Part shown: piece by piece, positions 38,330 to 49,600 of the stretch
How the letters are laid out: each line of letters opens with the position of its first letter
Position numbering within the stretch: position 1 is the first letter of the stretch
DNA from: Liolophura sinensis
Taxonomy: Eukaryota > Mollusca > Polyplacophora > Chitonida > Chitonidae
Assembly: GCF_032854445.1 (NCBI RefSeq)
Contig: NC_088301.1
Location: 60,026,512 to 60,090,511 of the forward strand
Length of the DNA stretch: 64,000 nt
Direction: 5' to 3'
The notes under the pieces: model-generated
Told to the model about the DNA's origin: nothing
What the model saw: the letters and a program-made list of their open reading frames with translations, nothing else
Databases searched by the model: none
Made by a program: the position numbers and the translations under genes

Positions 38330-41200
38330 CAGCGGTCCTGCTGTAGCAAGGCATTTGTGTCTGCTGCTTTGAGCAATCTGTGTAGCTGTTTTGCTGTTTA
38401 TTTGCCACAAAGACTCACTCTTCAGAACTGTCGAACTGTCAATCTGTCTACCCTGTATACACTGTCTACGCTCTATACGTGGTCTACGCTGTATTCTGCC
38501 GGGCCACAGCCCAGACGAATTGATACCCGGTCCGATACAGCACTGTATGTACAGAGATTGCCATCACAGTCGGAGATTCCTTTGTCAACAGTGTCGTCAA
38601 GAGGCACTCACAGTAATTTGTCTAATTCTACGAGCGAGTCACGGGAGCCAGCCCAGAGAAATCATGGTCCACCACACGAAATGGACGTGATGTCTCCACT
38701 CGTATCACATGCACCTGATATCCGTCCACAGGCACCTGAATCTCGTTCATCGAGATACCAGATACCGCCCAGTCCAGAGCCCGTGGTGCCATATTCAGAG
38801 TGTTTTGACTCTTGGATAGATTCTTTTAGTAGAACTTCAGGAAACCGAAATTCCACCACCAGTTAGGAAAATGTCAGTAAATGAAGCCCTTCTTAAACTT
38901 GAGGCTAGCAGAGATATCCCTATAAAAATGTTAGATAAATCTGATGGGGATCCCTTGAGCTGTGTAGATTTTGTAGCGAGATTTAAAATTTACATCCATT
39001 TACATCCATATTTGTCAGACGATGTGCAAATGGTGTAGCTGCGGATGCATCTCTCAGGCGACGAGGAGCGCGCGATCTTAGGCTTAGGCGCAAGCAGTTT
39101 GATGTACGCTACAGCTTTAGAATGTTTAAAGGATCACTTCAGCCAGAAAAGTGGAGTTGCACACGCATGTTTCAAAAAGCTGACCATCGGCTCTACAATA
39201 GGCAAAAGGGACAGACAGGGTTCGCATGACGAGTTTTTGGATGTAATAAGTTGTATTTCTGTTTTCCATATAATCGGGTGCCAGGCTGACATAAATGCCA
39301 ATGAGAATCTACGACAAATAGTGAAGTGTCTTCCAGTCTTACTCATAGGTAACTGGAAGCACATGACAGCTGAGATACAGGACAGAGGCCAGGTTCCGAC
39401 CATAAATCAGGTGAGTGATTTGATCGGTAAACAGGTAAGGGCAGAGTTTGATCCGGATTTTGGGGACATATAATCTGGGACTATAGTAGAACAACCCGGA
39501 TACACAGATAAGATAAATGGTGTACACTCAAATCTGGTGAAATCAAAAGCCCTGAAGTGTTACATCTGTGAGAAAATCCTCGAAATTCTGAGTGCCAGAA
39601 GTTTGTGGATTATGCAGTAGCGGAACGAGTGGAACTGGTGAGAAAACACAGGCTGTGTTTTTCTTGTCTCTTTCGTGGTATAGTTCGGCTGATGGACATA
39701 GTTCAGGAAAGAGAAATCCTCTTCGAAAGAGACATTTGATATAATTTCATTGAACAAAGATGGTGAGACAGAGGTTTTGGGGTTATCTGAAACGTCTAAA
39801 AAGATGTGTTCAAGTACGAAGTCAAACACATGACCCCTTGTGTCTTGACAAAATGGATTGTGTTATCCAGAATATCGGGGATCTTTGATACAGGACATCT
39901 GGAAAATGGAAACATTCGATTGGGATGACAAGTTACCCCAAGATGTTCAGGTAAGATGCGAAAAGCTTTTCCAAGAGAACTGGATATGGTTGAGTTTCCA
40001 TGTAGCTTGAAGCCCACAGATGCGGTTGGAAACCCAGAACATGTATTCTGTGATACGAGCCCTGAGGCTTACGGCACTGTGGCTTGTATCATGTGGTCAT
40101 CGGAAAGAGGTCAGAATCATTGCCGAAAAGGCTAGAGTCGCGCCATTGCAACAGACTACCATTCCGGGGATTGTGTTGATAGGAGCACTTGGAGCCTCCA
40201 GACTAGCCAGAACGCTAATGGAGGAGTTCAAAGTGAAACCAGTGAGAATTACACTGTGGTCTGACCCTCAAACTGTGTTGCACTGGATCCAGTCACAAAC
40301 AGTTGCACTCAAGGCATTTGTGGAAGTTCGAGTATCAGAGATCCAATAACTGGAGGTTTGCACTTAGTGCACAAAACCCTGCAGACGGTCTCACAAGAGG
40401 TTTGTCTGTATGTGACCTGGATGAAAGATGGAAACATGGTCCTGCTTTTCTTCATGAATTGGAAAAAAACTCGCCTGCCGGAGCAGTGACTACTCTTGAT
40501 GAGAAGAAAGCAAAGCCAGTTGCTGTGGTGAACGTCACGAAGCCAGCTATCAATGCAAGCAACTATTCCAGCTGGCAACACTTGACCAGGGTGACAGCTT
40601 ATGTTCACAGGTTTTGTCACAAAGTTTGGATTAACACACAACAGTCATCAGAAAATCGACTGTCAGGTATGTTGCAGCCAGAAGAAATAGACCTAGCTGA
40701 GAGGTACTGGGTTATCATAGCTCAGCAGAGTTTGAGCGATTGGAAGGCGAATTGTCTGAATTAGTCACCTTTCCTGAAAATGAAATGGTCCAAGTAAGAG
40801 GCAGACTGAGAAAATCCTGTCTTCCGTATGAGCAGATTCCTTCCGTCCTACTACCAGCGTCTCATGACATCTCAAGACTGATTACGAGAGAAACACATCT
40901 GCAAATGTGGTATGTTGGTCCTGAAAGGACACAAAGTGGATACAGAAAGGTCAAAATATAATGAAGTCCATTGTCCCAGATTGTGTAGTGTGTTGCAAAT
41001 TGCGACAAGCCCCGCATGTCACACTGATGGCAGACTTGCCGCCAGAAAGTATGACCCCTTTCTCACACCCGTTTTCAGTCACCCTATTTGAATTGTTTGG
41101 TCTGTTCATCCTCAAAGGAGAAATAAGTCACAGAAGGCATGGGGAGCGATCTTCACTTGACACTAACTCCAGCCCCAGTAGTTAATCCTTGATTAACACA
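38330..41200 (+). pseudogene. Decayed BEL/Pao LTR retrotransposon, polymerase core missing
   Basis: Segments in changing frames match the order of a BEL/Pao element. Around 38860-39473 lies a Gag-like region (DUF1759 type) with the phrase DKSDGDPLSCVDFVARFKI, broken by one in-frame stop near 39037. Near 39590-39665 is a zinc-knuckle-like stretch (VRKHRLCFSCL). From 39835 to 40400 lies the A17/RNase H-like region, with LSRISGIFD, ARVAPLQQTTIPG, LWSDPQTVLHWIQSQ and NPADGLTRG. Around 40740-41150 is an integrase-type zinc-binding portion with CVVCCKLRQAPHVTLMADLP. Between the knuckle and the A17 region only about 170 bases remain, so the protease and reverse transcriptase are essentially gone. 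Frameshifts and stops occur throughout. I could not match two long terminal repeats. The copy cannot encode a working element. Confidence 0.8.
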
Positions 41201-42224
41201 GCCAAGCATCACGATTAGTTTTGAATTGTTTTCAGTTTTAATAGTCCTCTGTAACTGGTCAGAAACCGCTAGCATTACTGTAGCTGTCAAACAGCCATTA
41301 TGTTGTTGTACACAGTTCACAGTTTGTTACGAGCTCACTCATTGGTCCACAGGAAAGACACAGCCAATGGGATAGCGTGTAACAAAGTGACATTCACTGG
41401 AATCCATCACGTGGCTGTATCTGCTTTTCTTTCGCTTTACCGGCATACCAAAGATTGATCAAACTAAGGACGAATGAACTCTCCAGGCCCTATCACCAGA
41501 GTTTATAACAACAGTGAATCAGATATACATTTAGATGGGATTTTTTAGCTGCTTGATCAAAATTTAGTGCTACTCCTAATCTTTGCCCGTTAGAGCTGTT
41601 CATGTACCCAAAACATGTTACAAATTATGTCCCAAGAAACATCATCTCATTGCATAATTGAGTTTTTCACCAACAACCTGGAATAAATATGCACATTGTC
41701 AACATGTAAATGGTCAATACTTGCACACTGAATGGCAAGTCATTAAAGGGTGAGACAAGGCATATATTTATTTAATAAACATTTTTCTTTTGCACCAAAA
41801 ACATTTGTAATTTTGTACTCACCATTTTGTCTGAAGTAAAATGTCTAAATCTGATCTCTTGTTTTAAAACTTTAAAACAGTGGTTGAGGTGTACCCGAGG
41901 TACATAACTGCTAAATTATAATTAAAAACTCTCAAAGCTTCTTATGTGTATCTGAGGTACATCCTCTAAGTGATAATTTTTTTCAAAGTTACTGAGGTGT
42001 ACTTGAGGTACGTTATCTCGTATTTAAAAATCTCTAAAAAAACTCTCAAAGTTTCGAAGGTGTACCTAAGGTACATCATTCATTTTAATAACTTTCAAAG
42101 TTTCTAAGGTGTACCCGGGGTACATCTTCTAAAAGTTGATTCTTCTCGAAATTGCTGAGGTACATCTGAGGTATAGGCATATGGTTGGGGTGTGCTTGAG
42201 GTACAGCACACCTCAGATAATATA

Positions 42225-42361
42225 ACCGGCCCGGATAGCACAGATGGTAGAGCATCCGGTTCGGGATCGGTAGACCCAGGATCAATCCTTCGTCGTCAAA
42301 TGACTGCAAAATTGTTGAGAACGACATTAAACCCCAAGCACTCACTCACTCACTCACTCAA
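42225..42361 (+). mobile_element. tRNA-derived SINE with 8-bp target duplication
   Basis: Starts ACCGGCCCGGATAGCACAGA. The A-box-like TAGCACAGATGG and B-box-like GGATCAATCC are spaced as in tRNA genes, so the head resembles an RNA polymerase III promoter. The body is short (internally deleted) and ends with TTAAACCCCAAGC and a run of CACT. ATAATATA flanks both sides (42217-42224 and 42362-42369). The tail resembles the copy at 8045-8300. It sits inside the right subterminal region of the 4.4-kb element, so it inserted after that element arose. Confidence 0.85.
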
Positions 42362-42451
42362 ATAATATAGGTGGAGTGTACACCTCTTCTATACCTCACA
42401 CTATGGTGTACATGAGACGTACACCCCATATACACCTCATGTTTGTAAGGG

Positions 42452-42519
42452 GTACCACAAGTCCTCAATCAGAAACACCAGTACTGTACAGCTCCTAACA
42501 GCATGCCACAGGTACTAAT
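42452..42519. repeat. Right part of the interrupted 59-bp array
   Basis: GTACCACAAGTCCTCAATCA, GAAACACCAGTACTGTACAG and CTCCTAACAGCATGCCACAG continue the array broken at 38051. The sequence then grades into the 33-bp array. Confidence 0.85.
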
Positions 42520-44535
42520 TGTGGTGATTCAGCTTATGAATCAGAATAGCCCTGCTTTTGTACAGCTTATAAGTCAGAACAGCCATGCTTCTGTATAGCT
42601 TATAAATCAGAATAGCTCCACATCTGTACAGCTTATAAATCAGAATAGCTCCACATCTGTACAGCTTATAAATCAGAATAGCTCCACATCTGTACAGCTT
42701 ATAAATCAGAATAGCTCCACATCTGTACAGCTTATAAATCAGAATAGCCCCGCTTCTGTACAGCTTATAAATTTGAATCACGGCACCTCTGTACAGCTTA
42801 TGAATCAGAATAACCATTCTTCTGTACAGTTTATAAATCAGAATAGCCATGCTTCTGTACAGCTTATAAATCAGAATAGCTCCACATCTGTATAGCTTAT
42901 AAATCAGATTAGCCCCACAGCTGTATAGCTTATAAATCAGAATAGCCCCACTTCTGCACAGCTTATAAATCAGGATAACCGCACTTCTGTACAACTTATA
43001 AATCAGGATAACCACACTTCTGTACAGCTTATAAATCAGAATAGCCCCACTTCTGTACAGCTTATAAGTCAGAATCACCACACTTTTGTACAGCTTATAA
43101 ATCAGAATAGCCCCACTTCTGTATAGCTTATAGATCAGAATAGCTCCACATCTGTACAGCTTATAAATCAGAATAGCCCCACTTCTGCACAGCTTATAAA
43201 TCAGGATCACCACACTTCTGTACAGCTTATAAGTCAGAATCACCACACCTCTGTACAGACTATAAATCAGAATAGCCCCACTTCTGCACAGCTTATAAAT
43301 CAGAATCACCACACTTCTGTACAACTTATAAATCAGGATAACCACACCTCTGTACAGATTATAAATCAGAATAGCCCCACTTCTGTACAGCTTATAAGTC
43401 AGAATCACTACACTTTTGTACAGCTTATAAATCAGAATAGCCCCAAGAGTCACTGAACTTCTGTACAGCTTATAAGTCAGAAGAACCATGCACACTTATG
43501 TAGAGCTTGCAAATCAGAATCAATATACATGCAGTTCTGTACAGCTTATAAATCAGATTCACCACACTTCTGTACAGCTTATAAATCAGAGTCACCACAC
43601 TTCTGTACAGCTTATAAATCAGAATTACCACACTTCTGTAAAGCTTATAAGTAAGAATCACCACACTTCTGTACAGCTTATAAATCAGAGTCACCACACT
43701 TCTGTAAAACTTATAAATCAGAATTACCACACTTCTGTACAGCTTATAAGTAAGAGTCACTGAACTTCCGTACAGCTTATAAGTCAGAAGAACCATGCAC
43801 ACTTATGTAGAGCTTGCAAATCAGAATCAATATACATGCAGTTCTGTACAGCTTATAAATCAGAATCACTACACTTCTGTACAGCTTATAAATCAGAATC
43901 ACCACACTTCTGTACAGCTTATAAATCAGAATCAACACACTTCTGTACAGCTTATAAATCAGAATTACCACACTTCTGTACAGCTTATAAGTAAGAGTCA
44001 CTGCAGTTCTGTACAGCTTATAAATCAGAATCACTACACTTCTGTACAGCTTATAATCAGAATCACCACACTTCTGTACAGCTTATAAATCAGAATCAAC
44101 ACACTTCTGTACAGCTTATAAATCAGAATTACCACACTTCTGTACAGCTTATAAGTAAGAGTCACTGAACTTCCGTACAGCTTATAAGTCAGAATCACCA
44201 CACTTTTGTACAGCTTATAAATCAGAATCACTACACTTCTGTACAGCAGATAAATCAGAATCACTACACTTATGTATAGCTTATGGATCAGAATCACCAC
44301 ACTTCTGCACAGCTTATAAATCAGAATCACTACACTTTTGTACAGCTTATAAATCAGAATCACCACACTTCTGTAGAGCAGATAAATCAGAATCACTACA
44401 CTTCTGTACAGCTTATAAATCAGAATCACCACACTTTTGCACAGCTTATAAATCAGAATCACTACACTTTTGCACAGCTTATAAAGCAGAATCACCACAC
44501 TTTTGCACAGCTTATAAATCTGCAGAATAACAATA
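42520..44535. repeat. 33-bp minisatellite, about 60 copies
   Basis: The unit is CAGCTTATAAATCAGAATCA followed by CCACACTTCTGTA, with an AGCCCCAC variant dominating the left third. A block marked by CATGCACACTTATGTAGAGC recurs about 307 bases apart (43487 and 43794). Because 33 is divisible by three, long frames run on both strands: 326 codons on the minus strand with YKLYRSVVILI repeats, and 126 codons on the plus strand with LINQNHHTSVQ repeats. The minus-strand frame is rich in hydrophobic residues and might fool a predictor, but it has no start or end logic beyond the array. Confidence 0.93.
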
Positions 44536-46049
44536 TACACATTTCTGCACTGTGCCTGGGTCAGAATCACCTCATTTACCGTACATTTCATCCAAAACAC
44601 AAACTTATTATAAATCTTATGAAACCAAAAACAACCATCTGTGTTCTGTGTGTCCCTTTGTGATATTGTATAACAGCCCAACCTCTGGAAACAAACAGAG
44701 TCAGGCCAAAGTTATACAAAACATGGCAAACTTGCTGAAACCACCAGTGATGGTGTACCTTAGAAAAGGGGGTTTAAACAGTTGAAAACTTTATAGCTTT
44801 AGTCTTTCACTGCTATAAAGCTATAATGCAATATCAGAAGTCATCCAACATAGTAATTCATCAGAACAACATCTTGCCGGCATTGTTTCTCAGCCAATAG
44901 CTTGCATATCCATGACATCAGATCCACAGTAGGTTGCTGCTGAGTATTGCCCAGATAATAAATTCAGTTACAGATGAAAGTCAATGGTGAGGAAAAAACA
45001 ACATGTTTTTATAACCTTCTATCTAGCTAAAAAAAACGATCTTAAGCATTGAGTTTAAAGGAGAGATAAATATTTCTTCACTGCTACATTCAAAGTCAAC
45101 TTTGGTCCAGAACCTACAGTACTCTATGACTATGCTGCAGTGGAGACAACTCATCAACTTCACTTTGCAAGTAGCACACAAAACATACCAACCTGACACA
45201 ATGCAAACCAGCTATGAAATTTCTCAGACAGAAACATCGTCTGTGGTATGCAGACTATTTGGCGCTAAAAGACACATTGCTGCTTCTCCAGAATAGTGCA
45301 AGCAGAAATGTGGAACATGATTCTACTGGACACAAGGGCATATTAAGTAGTTGGATAACACTTAGCCATTCTGACTGTGCCATTACATTGTGTATTTCAG
45401 CTGGTCTAGACTTTTGCGAGCAGTTGAAAGGGCTACAGAGATAGAGAGCCACATGTATACTCTTTGCTCATGATGCTGTATTTTTATAAATATATGGTAA
45501 TTAAGAAAGTTGGCAGGAGTGTGGATCTTGCACATGCATATCTGGAAGCTGTGGTTGTCGACAACAACTGGCAAATGAATGTCTCTGTTGTCTGTACTGA
45601 TTAGTATCTGGCTCAGCAACACTTTGTTACTATGTAACCAATGGCATCCACACAGTAACCTTTAAGGAATGTATCTAGGAATGTTCCTGCTTGTTCATGA
45701 CCTGGGTTAAGGCAGTCACCATGACTGTCTATAGGAAATGCTTGCTCACAACCCACTCTCACTATGAGAGTAACAACACACACGAAAAGGTATCAACGCT
45801 TAATCCCATAATCCTTCCTCTGTTGGCAGTTGGCCAAAACAATACAGTACAAACAGAAGACAGAAAACTAAGAACACCTTAAAAGGAATGACAGGACATG
45901 ATGCTGCTTTGTTTAGCTTCATATAGATTGTTTCATGAGCCACTGGTACACCCAGTTTAAAAGGAGAAATATGTATCAGTCATAAGAGAATACAGTGTAC
46001 ATGAAAATCCAATATTCCACTAAGTACATGAATGAGGGAAAATATGAAA
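44536..46049. other. Unassigned DNA, downstream of the minus-strand gene
   Basis: No repeat family or convincing exon. Open frames of 60-79 codons occur on both strands with no motifs. Confidence 0.6.
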
Positions 46050-46500
46050 ATAATGTTCCTCCATGTTCAGTAATTATGAAAGTATGAAGAAATGAAAATT
46101 ATGAAAATAATTACCTGATAGTAATTAGAATTAAGCAAGCATAATTTTGGATTATAGTGAAGATGTATGTTAAGTATCATGGAATTATGTATCGTAGTTT
46201 GGGAGGCAATGTGAGGACAAAATCTGAATCTGAATTGTACATGACAAAGCACTAGGACTGTTAAGTCCTAAATAGGGGTAATTATGAAAATAATTAAACT
46301 TCAGCATGCACAAGTTCAGATAATAGGCAATATGTATGGTAAGTTTCATCGGAATCGGTGCAGTAGTTTGGGAGGCAATGCAAGGACAAAATCTGAATAC
46401 TTGTACATGGAAAAGCACTATTATTATTGGTGCAGTATTTTGAGAGGCGATACATGGACAAAATCGTGTGTACAGACAGACAGGGTGATTCCAGTATAGC
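46050..46500 (+). repeat. Dispersed repeat, two to three diverged copies of about 200 bp
   Basis: Two successive copies share AATTATGAAAATAATTA, ATGTATG and TAAGT, GTAGTTTGGGAGGCAATG and GGACAAAATCTGAAT. A third partial copy carries TTTTGAGAGGCGATACATGG and ends ACAGACAGACAGGGTGATTC and CAGTATAGCCCCCT, an end phrase I associate with a dispersed molluscan repeat. It lies just past the 3' end of the minus-strand gene. Confidence 0.6.
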
Positions 46501-46609
46501 CCCCTACCCTTGTGTATAATAACACATTAATAGTTTTGTTACATACACAGATCAGTTTCTCAACTTTATTTATTCCTAAATTTGAACAATTAACTTATAC
46601 ACATGTATT

Positions 46610-46615
46610 TTTATT
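46610..46615 (-). terminator. Poly(A) signal of the minus-strand gene
   Basis: TTTATT on the plus strand is AATAAA on the minus strand. It lies about 60 bases after the stop codon at 46671, a normal spacing for a short 3' untranslated region. Confidence 0.55.
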
Positions 46616-46670
46616 GTCCACTAGATATCAACATAAAAGGCACCTGACAGATTGTATTAGACAAAACACT

Positions 46671-49600
46671 TTAATAATATAGGGCTGATTTCCCCCATTC
46701 TCTGCCCAAACTGCTAGCCCTCCACCTGAACTTCCTTACAGCCCACATCTCCTCACAAAGATCGTGCGCCTGCTGGTTACATGTACTTTGCAAACCCTCC
46801 AGAAAGTACTGCAGCCCCTTGAGTTCACTGATCTGTGCCAGGGGCATGTGTGAGCAAATCACCCCAAGGATGATAGCCTGGCCCCTTGGGCCTCTTATCT
46901 TAACACCAGGGGACAGGTCACTTATCAGCTGCTCAAACACATGTTCAACTACAATATGCAGCTACGGTTTCATTGCTCTTAGGCCAAGCAGGGCAGATAA
47001 AGACCACATTATTTCCCCAGATATTTAGGCACATCTACTTCCAATAGACCAGCGGATGAAGACCTCCAGCTGCAGGTCAGTCCAATGAAATGGATGCCAC
47101 AACAGAAAAAACTAATTTCTAAACTTCTAGCAGTTGTCTGAACTAGTCCCAATACTGATTTACATATTACATTTCACCATACATGAAAGGGTGATTAGCA
47201 AAGTATTAATTCAGTGAATCACTGATGTGTTTAAAACTGTTCATTCTTTAGCATAGCCACTGGCTATTTCTAGTTAACTCATAGTAATGATATTTTCTCA
47301 ATAATATATTAACTTTTGTGTCCTAGAAATCTGTTTATCTTTAGGAACTAAATCATGCTCATGAACAGTATCTTGATTTATTTATTTATTTGATTGATGT
47401 TTTATGCTGTACTCAAGAATATTTCACTTATACGACGGCGGCCAGCATAATGGTCGGTGGAAAATGGGTAGAGCCCAGGGGAATCCCACGACCATCCACA
47501 GGTTGCTGGCAGACCTTCCCACGTACGGCCGGAGAGGAATCCAGCATGAGCTAGATTTGAACTCACAGCGACCGCATTGTTGAGAGACTAATGGGTCATT
47601 ACGCTGCGCTAGCGCGCTAACCAACTGCACAGTATCTTGACTGTGTAGGTATATTTATACAGTAATGATATCTACCTAGTGTGTATTGTCCAGCAAACAT
47701 GCCTGCTATTATTGTGGAAGTTAGTTTCTCTACATGCATGCTCCACAGACCACATGGACAGTCTAACCTATGGTAGGAAGGCTAACATCTGGGCTCTCAG
47801 CTCCTGGCTGAGCATTTCCTCCCTAGGCCCACATCATATAATGGTTTTTATGTCTGCACTCGCATAAACAAAGACCCAGCTAATAGCTACCTGGCCACAT
47901 AATAATAGTTTATACATGTGAATACAAATAAACAGCATTCAACTGACAACAGGAAGCCTAGAACCTTAAATACTCTAAATATATTTACCTCAACATTCTC
48001 CCCAAATTTTCTCTTCAATTCCTGGAAACATGGCATGGAGTCTCCTGGGTGAGCGTTTACACACATTTATCAGTAGTATTAATACCATTTATCAAAACTA
48101 GTTTGATGTTGTAGATTGTATGTGAAGGTAACTCATGTTTCTTCTTGGACTGACATTGTCTGGTATCAAACTGTCTCACATTAGGTATTAGGTGTGACCT
48201 TTATCTTGTGCTGGAAGTATCTGTTACCTGCAATCACAGAGACTCTGTCAACACTTCTGGGACTGTGTGGCGATCCTGAACTCTATTGGTGGACTAATTT
48301 TATCTCATTGTTCACACTGTTCCATCCGTAACAGAAATCATGTCCGCTTCAGGAGATTTAGGATAATAACAACAACCACATTTCCATATTTCTTCCAGAT
48401 TCATGCCAGTTACGAGCAAATATCACCGTCTTTAAATCCACCAACCCATATAAACACCATTTCCGGTAGTGCAACCCAATATCTGTGATATACACCAGAA
48501 AACATGTTCAGGAATAGACATGTATATGGGCATGTTTAAATGATTCATTTCCCAGCTCATAAAAAGATTTAAAGAAAAAAAGTAGTGACACATGGGTATA
48601 CAGAGCGTTCACATTCCTGAACATGAAGCTTCTGAATGAGGTTGCCTGTGTTTCAAATGATGAGTGTTTCTTCTGTAGTCAATTCAGTGTTTTGATTTGT
48701 CTTGTGCTTTGGCATGGAACACCTGTCAGATGCTTGTCTATGTAATCCAGACCAAGATGTGTTGGAAATGGGAGAGGAGATTCTGTGGACTGAGCGGAAA
48801 CAAACCTGACAATCCAAACTACTGAAGAAGTGAGCTAAAGGGGCCACCCTGCTGAGCTGTAAACTGAGAACTGGTATTCATCTGGGGCCTTTCCATAAAC
48901 CAGATCAGAGTTGAGAGGGAGAAATAAACTGAGTGTGAACAAATTTAGAGTGAAACCAGTATACATGTAGTCTTAAATAAAATCACACAAGAGTATAAGA
49001 TCGTGTCTGTGTCAGAAGAACAATGTTTGTGTAATTACAACACAAGCATTGCTTGGGGTTAACTTTGACTTGAAGATTTCAATGACCACTGCAACATACA
49101 GGCTTACTTGACCATGCTTATAAAACTTCTCAGAAACTGGCTATGTTGTGGTTTTATCAATTAGCCATCTTCAGACGTTATCCAAAAGTGTCAAGCATTC
49201 TGATTTGTGTCAGGCCATGATGAATAAAAGTGAATTATATCTTTAGTTCATGACAGACATTTGGACTCAATTATTGTAGTCAGCTGACAACTTATCTCTG
49301 CTGTAATTCAATAAAGTAACAGCAGAAAAAATACTGACTGGTGGATGCCAAATTGCCACTATAATATTGTATGTCACCGTTACTGTTAACTAGCTATTTA
49401 TGAAAATGTTGACAAAAACACCAAAAAAAGAAAATGTCAGAATAGAAAATGACTTTGTAGCTGGGTGAGCAAAGAAGATAAACCATGCACAGCGGAATAA
49501 GTGAATTTACCGACAACTGTTCAGGAAACAGGGTGTGGAAGCAAAACATCAAAGGCTATCGATTGGATACAACTTGTGTAGCATAGTTTCTGAACTCAGA

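Larger units (their letters stand above)
38052..42451. mobile_element. 4.4-kb element with terminal inverted repeats
   Basis: The left end is CCCTTAC followed by seven unlike bases and AGGTGTA. The right end, read on the other strand, is CCCTTAC, seven bases, AGGTGTA. Both ends are followed by many copies of a GGTGTAC...GAGGTAC motif (about 38070-38310 on the left and 41880-42440 on the right). The flanking 59-bp repeat shows that the unoccupied site read AAACATCGTACCACAAG, so GT (38050-38051 and 42452-42453) is duplicated. The interior holds a decayed BEL/Pao retroelement and a SINE, but no transposase I can recognise. It is therefore a non-autonomous or gutted DNA element enlarged by later insertions. 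The superfamily is not determined. Confidence 0.75.

Noticed and set aside
42225-42300. A tRNA gene
   Set aside because: The A and B boxes are part of a SINE head. The acceptor stem does not close, and the element ends in a SINE tail flanked by a target duplication.
42515-43495. A 326-codon minus-strand frame with hydrophobic YKLYRSVVILI repeats resembling membrane segments
   Set aside because: Product of the 33-bp array. The plus strand is open too, and the start and end coincide with array edges.
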